A program made the translations under genes and the position numbers. Positions 59,185-64,000 of a stretch of DNA of 64,000 nt are shown one piece after another. A model generated the notes under the pieces. The model ran no database searches. It saw only the letters and a list, made by a program, of their open reading frames with translations, and was not told the origin of the DNA. The DNA lies in NCBI RefSeq assembly GCF_900104135.1, contig NZ_FNIV01000005.1, forward strand, positions 231,486-295,485, written 5' to 3'. The stretch comes from Halomonas shengliensis (GTDB taxonomy: Bacteria; Pseudomonadota; Gammaproteobacteria; Pseudomonadales; Halomonadaceae). Positions within the stretch are counted from its first letter, which is position 1. Each line of letters begins with the position of its first letter.

Positions 59185-60090
59185 CTAGGCCCAGCGCTCG
59201 TCGGCGGTGAAGGCCACGGTGAACCAGCGCCGCTCCGGCGGCGGCGTGAGCTGCTCGGCGATCTGGCGGCGGATCTCGTCCATCACCGCCACCCCCTGGC
59301 CTGCGGCGAACTCCGGGGCGGTGACGATATGGATCTCGATGAAGTGGCCGCGGCCCGCCTTGGCCACGTGGCTGTAGTAACGCAGCAGCCCCTCGCGGGC
59401 CATCACCGGGGCCATGGCGGCATGGACCTCCTCGTCCAGCGAGCTGGGGGCGATCAGGAAGATCTCCTTGACCGCGCGGCGCACGATGCCGATGGGCACC
59501 GGCATGAAGCCGGCGGTGAGCACCATCAGCAGCACCGAATCGATATAGGGAGTGAGGTGGGCCCAGGCGGTTCGCTGCAGGACGAGGGCGACCAGGAAGG
59601 CGACCAGCAGCGAGGTGGTGATCAGCGCCGCCATCAGCCAGCCCTGCATGTCGATGCGCACGAACTCGGACTGGGCGCGCCGGTTGATGCGCCGCTGGTA
59701 GGCAGTCATGGCGAAGCAGACGATGGCCACTACCACCGCGTAGGCGATGGCCAGGTCGAAGGCGAGCTCGCGGCCGCCCTCGCGCAGGTCCAGCACCGCG
59801 GTGAGGAAGGCGTAGAAGCACAGCAGCATCAGGATGCTGCCGTTGAGTGCCGCCACCAGCGGCTCCAAGTGCCAGTAGCCGTGCTGGAAGCGCTCGCTGG
59901 CCTCGCGCACCGCCAGTCGCGCCACCAGCAGCGCCAGCCCCGACATCGCCGCGTCGATGGTCGAGAAGACGCCGTCGAAGAGGATCGACTGGGAGCCGGC
60001 CGCAAGGCCCACGCTCACCCCCAGGCTCGAGACCACCAGGGTCATCACGATGGAGAGCTTCAGGGCGCGCTGCTCGAGGGTGGCTTGCAT
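59185..60090 (-). CDS. Cation diffusion facilitator family protein, divergent
   Basis: The 301-residue protein has about six membrane helices and a cytoplasmic C-terminal domain (about 205-300, HFIEIHIVTAPEF), the CDF layout. The helix-2 motif is FDGVFSTIDAAMSG and the helix-5 motif RIDMQGWLMAA; both keep aspartates but lack the histidines of standard zinc sites. It looks like the predicted Co/Zn/Cd group of CDF proteins; the ion is not certain. ATG 60090; the frame extends further without conservation. Confidence 0.85.
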   Translation of the reverse strand: MQATLEQRALKLSIVMTLVVSSLGVSVGLAAGSQSILFDGVFSTIDAAMSGLALLVARLAVREASERFQHGYWHLEPLVAALNGSILMLLCFYAFLTAVLDLREGGRELAFDLAIAYAVVVAIVCFAMTAYQRRINRRAQSEFVRIDMQGWLMAALITTSLLVAFLVALVLQRTAWAHLTPYIDSVLLMVLTAGFMPVPIGIVRRAVKEIFLIAPSSLDEEVHAAMAPVMAREGLLRYYSHVAKAGRGHFIEIHIVTAPEFAAGQGVAVMDEIRRQIAEQLTPPPERRWFTVAFTADERWA

Positions 60091-60250
60091 GGTGGGGACT
60101 CGTGGATCGACAAAAGGCCATGGTAGCGAAGCGCCGCCGGGGCGGGAATCGCCCGGCTCAACGCTGCCCGGCCATGCCTGCGTTGACGGCTCCCCGGCCC
60201 GCCCCCTGGCCACGCCGGCGCCCCTCCGCCAGACTGGACCTACATCCTCG

Positions 60251-60270
60251 CCGCCGCTTCCGCGCGGCGG
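60251..60270 (+). other. GC-rich hairpin in the leader of the CDGSH-glutamate synthase gene
   Basis: CCGCCGC (60251-60257) pairs with GCGGCGG (60264-60270) around TTCCGC, 21 nt before the start codon and just upstream of the ribosome site AGGAGGG. It may be a minor leader structure. Apart from this I see nothing in 60091-60291. Confidence 0.35.
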
Positions 60271-60291
60271 CCACGCCGACAGGAGGGCGCC

Positions 60292-61839
60292 ATGAGCCAG
60301 CCGATCATCGCCGACAACAAGCCGCAGAAGGTCACCCTGAAGCAGGGCAAGGAGTACGCCTTCTGCCGCTGCGGGCGCTCGAAGGACCAGCCCTTCTGCG
60401 ACGGCTCCCACCAGGGCACCGGCTTCACGCCGCAGATGTTCACCGCTGAGGAGGACGGCGAGGCGTTCCTGTGCCAGTGCAAGCAGACCGGCGACGCCCC
60501 CTATTGCGACGGCACCCACAAGCACTTCGACGCCGATCAGGTGGGCCAGGAGGCCCCGGAGCCGCAGGCGAAGGACGACGGCATGCCCGAGGCCAAGGCC
60601 ACCGAGGAGGAGCCCACCGTCGAGTTCATCCATCGCCTGGCGCGCGAGGGGCTAGAGGGTGTGGGGCGCCACGGCCCCATCGACGCCATGGGCGTGCCGC
60701 GCCACAGCTTGCCGAGCTGGGACGACCTGCAGCTGATGGTGGCCCAGCTCGCCACCCAGCCGCTGCTCGACGATGCCGAGGTCGAGACCCGCCTGGTGGT
60801 GGGCCCCGAGGCGAAGAAGCCGCTCACCCTCGAGACGCCGCTGCTGGTCTCCGACATGAGCTTCGGCGCCCTCTCCGAGGAAGCCAAGACGGCGCTGGCG
60901 CGTGGCGCCGAGCGGGCCGGCACCGGCATCTGTTCCGGCGAGGGAGGCATGCTGCCCGAGGAGCAGGCCGAGAACTCCCGCTACTTCTTTGAGCTCGCCA
61001 GCGCCCGCTTCGGCTACGAGGAAGCGCTTCTCGAGAAGGTGCAGGCGTTCCACTTCAAGGGCGGCCAGGCGGCCAAGACCGGCACCGGCGGCCACCTGCC
61101 GGGCAGCAAGGTGACGGGCAGGATCGCCGAGGTGCGCGGCCTCGAGGAGGGGCAGCCCGCCGAGTCGCCGGCCACCTTCGAGGACCTGCACTCGGTGGAT
61201 GACTTCCGCCGCTTCGCCGACCGCGTGCGCGAGGTCACCGGCGGCATCCCGGTGGGCTTCAAGCTCAGCGCCAACCATATCGAGCGCGACATCCAGTTCG
61301 CCCTGGACGCCGGCGCCGACTACCTGATCCTCGACGGCCGCGGCGGCGGCACCGGCGCGTCGCCGCTGATGTTCCGCGACCATATCAGCGTGCCCACCAT
61401 CCCCGCCCTGGCCCGCGCCCGGCGCTACCTCGACCTCGAAGGGGCGAGCGGGCGCGTCACCCTGATCGTCACCGGCGGGCTGCGCCTGCCCATCGACTTC
61501 GTCAAGGCGCTGGCGCTGGGCGCCGACGGCGTGGCCATCGCCAACAGCGCCATGCAGTCCATCGGCTGCGTGGCGGCGCGCATCTGCCACACCAACAACT
61601 GCCCGGCGGGGATCGCCACCCAGCGTGGCGACCTGCGCCAGCGCCTCGACGTCGACAGGTCCGCCGCCCAGCTCGAGCGCTTCCTGCGCGCCTCCACCGG
61701 GCTGATGCAGGTGATGGCCCGCGCCTGCGGCCACGACCGCCTGGCGGGCCTCAACCCCAACGACCTGGCCACCTGGAAGCGCGAGATGGCGCTGCTCAGC
61801 GGGGTGCGCTACGCCGGCGTGATGGAGCCGGGGGCGTGA
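60292..61839 (+). CDS. Double-CDGSH iron-sulfur and glutamate synthase-like FMN fusion protein
   Basis: The 515-residue protein has two N-terminal CDGSH-type [2Fe-2S] motifs, CRCGRSKDQPFCDGSH (about 25-40) and CQCKQTGDAPYCDGTH (about 63-78), then a short linker and a glutamate synthase FMN-binding barrel (about 170-500). The barrel keeps SDMSFGALSEEAK, GHLPGSKV, DGRGGGTGASPL and the 3Fe-4S cysteines as GCVAARICHTNNC (C-x5-C-x4-C). No glutaminase domain is present. It probably is a flavin/iron-sulfur oxidoreductase with built-in electron carriers; the substrate is unknown. It overlaps the GNAT gene by GTGA. Confidence 0.9.
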   Translation: MSQPIIADNKPQKVTLKQGKEYAFCRCGRSKDQPFCDGSHQGTGFTPQMFTAEEDGEAFLCQCKQTGDAPYCDGTHKHFDADQVGQEAPEPQAKDDGMPEAKATEEEPTVEFIHRLAREGLEGVGRHGPIDAMGVPRHSLPSWDDLQLMVAQLATQPLLDDAEVETRLVVGPEAKKPLTLETPLLVSDMSFGALSEEAKTALARGAERAGTGICSGEGGMLPEEQAENSRYFFELASARFGYEEALLEKVQAFHFKGGQAAKTGTGGHLPGSKVTGRIAEVRGLEEGQPAESPATFEDLHSVDDFRRFADRVREVTGGIPVGFKLSANHIERDIQFALDAGADYLILDGRGGGTGASPLMFRDHISVPTIPALARARRYLDLEGASGRVTLIVTGGLRLPIDFVKALALGADGVAIANSAMQSIGCVAARICHTNNCPAGIATQRGDLRQRLDVDRSAAQLERFLRASTGLMQVMARACGHDRLAGLNPNDLATWKREMALLSGVRYAGVMEPGA

Positions 61840-62369
61840 AGGTCACGGCGGCAAACGCCGAGCTGGCGGTGCCCGGCGGGAAGGCGGGCGCCATCGCGGA
61901 ACGCATCCGGATCGCGCGCCTGGCAGCGGACTCGCCCCACCTGCTGACCCTGGCGCGCTGGGAGTTCGCCCAGTGGGGCCATCTCGACCCCGACCGGCGC
62001 CTCGACCAGGCGCTGGCCGACTTCCGCGCCCAGTGCGGCGAGGGCGGGCTGCCCTCGGTGTTCGTCGCCATGGCCGGCGACACGCCGGTGGGCATGGCCT
62101 GCCTGATCGACGACGACATGCATGACCGCCCGGCGCTCAACCCCTGGCTCGCCTCGGTCTATGTCCGCCCGGAGTGGCGCGGCCATGGCATCGCCTCGCG
62201 ACTGGTGCGCCGCGTGGAGCAGGAGGCGGGCGAGCATGGCATCGCCACCCTGCATCTGTTTACCCCGGACCGCCAGGCGCTCTACCGCCGGCTGGGCTGG
62301 CGTGCGGTGGAGGAGCGTGACTATCGCGGCGAGCGGGTCACCATCATGCGCCTTGAGCTGGCGCGATAG
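61836..62369 (+). CDS. GNAT family N-acetyltransferase
   Basis: The 177-residue protein starts at GTG 61836, overlapping the stop of the fusion gene. The acetyl-CoA site is VYVRPEWRGHGIASRLVRRVE (about 108-128; the core is RGHGIA). The substrate is unknown. Coupled translation with the CDGSH-glutamate synthase fusion suggests related function. Confidence 0.9.
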   Translation: MKVTAANAELAVPGGKAGAIAERIRIARLAADSPHLLTLARWEFAQWGHLDPDRRLDQALADFRAQCGEGGLPSVFVAMAGDTPVGMACLIDDDMHDRPALNPWLASVYVRPEWRGHGIASRLVRRVEQEAGEHGIATLHLFTPDRQALYRRLGWRAVEERDYRGERVTIMRLELAR

Positions 62370-62394
62370 CGTCATCCCGACATCGGAGGTTCCC

Positions 62395-62868
62395 ATGCGA
62401 CTCGAAGGCTCCTGTCACTGCGGTGCCGTGCGCTTCACCCTGGAGGCGCCGCACCCCTATCCCTACCAGCGCTGCTACTGCTCCATCTGCCGCAAGACCG
62501 CGGGAGGCGGCGGCTACGCCATCAACCTTGGCGGGCGTGCCGCGACCCTCGAGGTCCAGGGAAAGGAGAACACGGGCGTCTACCGCGCCGTCATCGATGG
62601 CGAGCAGAGCCCTGGAGAGCGCCATTTCTGCCGTCACTGCGCCAGCGCGCTGTGGGTCTATGACCCGCGCTGGCCGGAACTGGTGCACCCCTTCGCCTCC
62701 GCCATCGACAGCGAGCTGCCGATCCCGCCGGAGCGGGTCCACCTGCTGCTGGGCAGCAAGGCCGGCTGGGTCGAGGTCGAGGCGCGGGAGAACGACCGCT
62801 GCTTCGACGAGTACCCCGAGGAGAGCCTCGCCGAGTGGCATCGTCGGCTGGGGCTGGAGACACCCTAG
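62395..62868 (+). CDS. GFA family zinc protein
   Basis: The 157-residue protein has the glutathione-dependent formaldehyde-activating (GFA) fold, with zinc cysteines in GSCHCGAVRF, QRCYCSICRK and FCRHCASALW. Such proteins bind glutathione or other thiols; the exact role of most is unknown. TCGGAGG precedes ATG 62395. It follows the GNAT gene after 25 nt on the same strand. Confidence 0.92.
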   Translation: MRLEGSCHCGAVRFTLEAPHPYPYQRCYCSICRKTAGGGGYAINLGGRAATLEVQGKENTGVYRAVIDGEQSPGERHFCRHCASALWVYDPRWPELVHPFASAIDSELPIPPERVHLLLGSKAGWVEVEARENDRCFDEYPEESLAEWHRRLGLETP

Positions 62869-62894
62869 GCGCTCAGGCGCCAGGCCGGCGGACA

Positions 62895-62939
62895 GGCAAG
62901 AGAAGGCCAGGCAAGAAAAGGCCAGACAAGAGAAAGGCG
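62895..62939. repeat. Three 15-bp tandem repeats
   Basis: GGCAAGAGAAGGCCA, GGCAAGAAAAGGCCA and GACAAGAGAAAGGCG lie in tandem between the GFA gene and the BCCT terminator. They form a short purine-rich tract with no obvious role. Confidence 0.6.
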
Positions 62940-62961
62940 GCACCCGATCGGGTGCCGCCTT
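62934..62961 (-). terminator. Terminator of the BCCT gene
   Basis: A perfect 12-bp stem (62934-62945 with 62950-62961, loop GATC) is followed on the minus strand by TCTCTTGTC, a pyrimidine-rich tail supplied by the tandem repeats. It also caps the convergent GFA transcript. Confidence 0.75.
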
Positions 62962-62990
62962 CGCGCCTGGTGCCGGCCGCCGGGGGCGGG

Positions 62991-64000
62991 TCAGTCGGCG
63001 CGGGTGGCGGCCTTCGCCGCGGGGGCGATGATGCCCTGCTCCCGGGCCATGGCATAGGCGGCCCTGGGGCCCGCCCACAGCGAGGGCAGCAGCACCAGCG
63101 AGACGGGGATCGCGGTGATCACGATGAACTGCTGCAGGGCGCCGATCTGCCCGGCGCCCATGTAGAGCAGGATGCCCGCCATCAGCGCCATGGCGATGCC
63201 CCAGAAGGCGCGTACCAGGCGGTTCGGCGCGTCGTGGCCGGTGCACACCAAGGCGATGGCGTAGCTCATGGAATCACCGGTGGTGGCCACGAAGATGCTG
63301 GTCAGCAGCAGGATCGCCAGGGCCATCAGGGGGCCGCCCGGCAGCGCCTGGGCCACGGTCAATGTCGCCACGTCGAACTGGAAGTTGTTCAGCGCCTCGG
63401 CCAGATCGATCGCCCCGGTCAGCTGGTAGTGGATGCCCGAGCCGCCCAGCAGGGTGAACCAGATCGCGGTGGCCAGCGGGGCCATCACCGCCACGGCGAG
63501 GATCATCTCGCGGATGGTGCGCCCGCGGGAGATGCGTGCCACGAAGATCGCCATCAGCGGCGCATAGCCGATGAACCAGGCGAAGAAGAACACCGTCCAC
63601 CACTGCATCCACCACGCCGGTGCGGTCTCGGCGGTCATGGTGGCCATGGTGAAGAACGACGACAGGTACTCGCCGAAGCCCTGGCTGAAGGCGTTGACCA
63701 GGAACAGGGTGGGGCCGGCCACCAGGATCACCGCGGCGATGGCCAGCGCCAGGAAGACGTTGAAGCGCGACAGGATCTGGATGCCCTTGTGGATGCCGGT
63801 CATCGCCGAGGTGACGTAGACCCCCGCCAGCAGCACCAGGATGCCGAGCTGGGTGGCGTAGCCCTCGCTGAGACCGAACAGCTCGTGGAGGCCGAAGCTC
63901 ACCTGGGTGGCCAGGAAGCCGATGGGGCCGACGGTGCCCGCCACCACGGCGATCACGCAGCAGGCATCCACCACGCTGCCCAGCGCCCCCTTCATGACGC
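62991..64000 (-). CDS. BCCT family betaine/choline/carnitine transporter, partial (5' end beyond window)
   Basis: The frame runs off the right edge without a stop. About 335 C-terminal residues are visible, while family members have 500-680, so roughly the first third is missing. The family region is WTVFFFAWFIGYAPLMAIFVARISRG, a variant of the BCCT signature, followed by GRTIREMI. Seven or more membrane helices are visible. BCCT carriers import glycine betaine, choline or related compatible solutes with Na+, fitting a halophile. The short C-terminal tail is not enough to predict osmosensing. Confidence 0.92.
   Translation of the reverse strand, partial: VMKGALGSVVDACCVIAVVAGTVGPIGFLATQVSFGLHELFGLSEGYATQLGILVLLAGVYVTSAMTGIHKGIQILSRFNVFLALAIAAVILVAGPTLFLVNAFSQGFGEYLSSFFTMATMTAETAPAWWMQWWTVFFFAWFIGYAPLMAIFVARISRGRTIREMILAVAVMAPLATAIWFTLLGGSGIHYQLTGAIDLAEALNNFQFDVATLTVAQALPGGPLMALAILLLTSIFVATTGDSMSYAIALVCTGHDAPNRLVRAFWGIAMALMAGILLYMGAGQIGALQQFIVITAIPVSLVLLPSLWAGPRAAYAMAREQGIIAPAAKAATRAD

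Noticed and set aside
62895..62939. The 15-bp tandem repeats as the start of a CRISPR array
   Set aside because: The units abut with no spacers and are imperfect. They are a short simple repeat.

Overview
The window is about 64 kb of GC-rich, densely coding chromosome from a gammaproteobacterium, most likely Halomonadaceae (Halomonas or a close relative). This rests on gene content and order, protein style and the presence of a BCCT osmolyte carrier; no 16S gene is present to confirm it. I see no tRNA or rRNA gene, insertion sequence, prophage or CRISPR array. Almost all of the sequence is ordinary core genome.

Layout. 1-1747: a membrane protein cut by the left edge and a LysR regulator, both on the minus strand. 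1748-19956: a long plus-strand run, leuC-leuD-leuB, asd, fimV, truA, trpF, trpB, trpA, accD, folC, dedD, cvpA, purF, metZ. This is the Pseudomonas-type order with trpBA placed between trpF and accD. 20118-26325: cytochrome b561, YceI, a 2-oxoglutarate dioxygenase, a PAS/GGDEF/EAL protein, a MATE pump and a PuuR-like regulator. 26503-31257: a molybdenum cofactor operon, mobA-mobB-moeA-moaCD (a fusion)-moaE-moaA. 31465-36659: a small H-NS/MvaT-like protein, an RNase J-like nuclease, purU, a CbiM-like membrane protein and a frameshifted second MATE gene. 36760-39320: glutaryl-CoA dehydrogenase and a class III CoA-transferase (glutarate catabolism). 39324-42762: ppsR and ppsA, divergent. 42992-54537: gamma-glutamyltransferase, a membrane GDPD, rraA, a DUF523/DUF1722 protein, a methyltransferase, a ClC protein overlapping an orphan binding protein, a glutaredoxin-like protein and a ChaN-PDZ protein. 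54661-58608: a four-gene Mn/Zn-type ABC importer. 58623-64000: RidA, a CDF transporter, a CDGSH-glutamate-synthase fusion, GNAT, GFA and a BCCT carrier cut by the right edge.

The most interesting signal is not a protein. Five copies of a ~110-nt element lie at 1876-1985 (before leuC), 4187-4296 (before leuB), 37962-38072 (before the CoA-transferase), 42769-42877 (between ppsA and ggt) and 47449-47558 (minus strand, before rraA). All five have the same orientation relative to the gene that follows. Each folds into nested stems ending in two small hairpins with AGGGAN hexaloops. Stem bases differ between copies but change in compensating pairs, while the loops stay fixed. The loops match the CsrA/RsmA recognition motif (ANGGA in a hairpin loop), and one hairpin in the leuC copy matches the CsrA SELEX consensus over 12 positions. 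I infer a dispersed structured RNA, possibly binding CsrA, that may link leucine synthesis, glutarate catabolism, gluconeogenesis (ppsA), glutathione turnover and RNase E control (rraA). Function is untested.

Other points worth a look: a cluster of palindromes embedded in frame in folC; a MoaC-MoaD fusion; a ClC protein without the gating glutamate; a metal permease with a DtxR-like tail; and an operator-like palindrome over the gcdH promoter.
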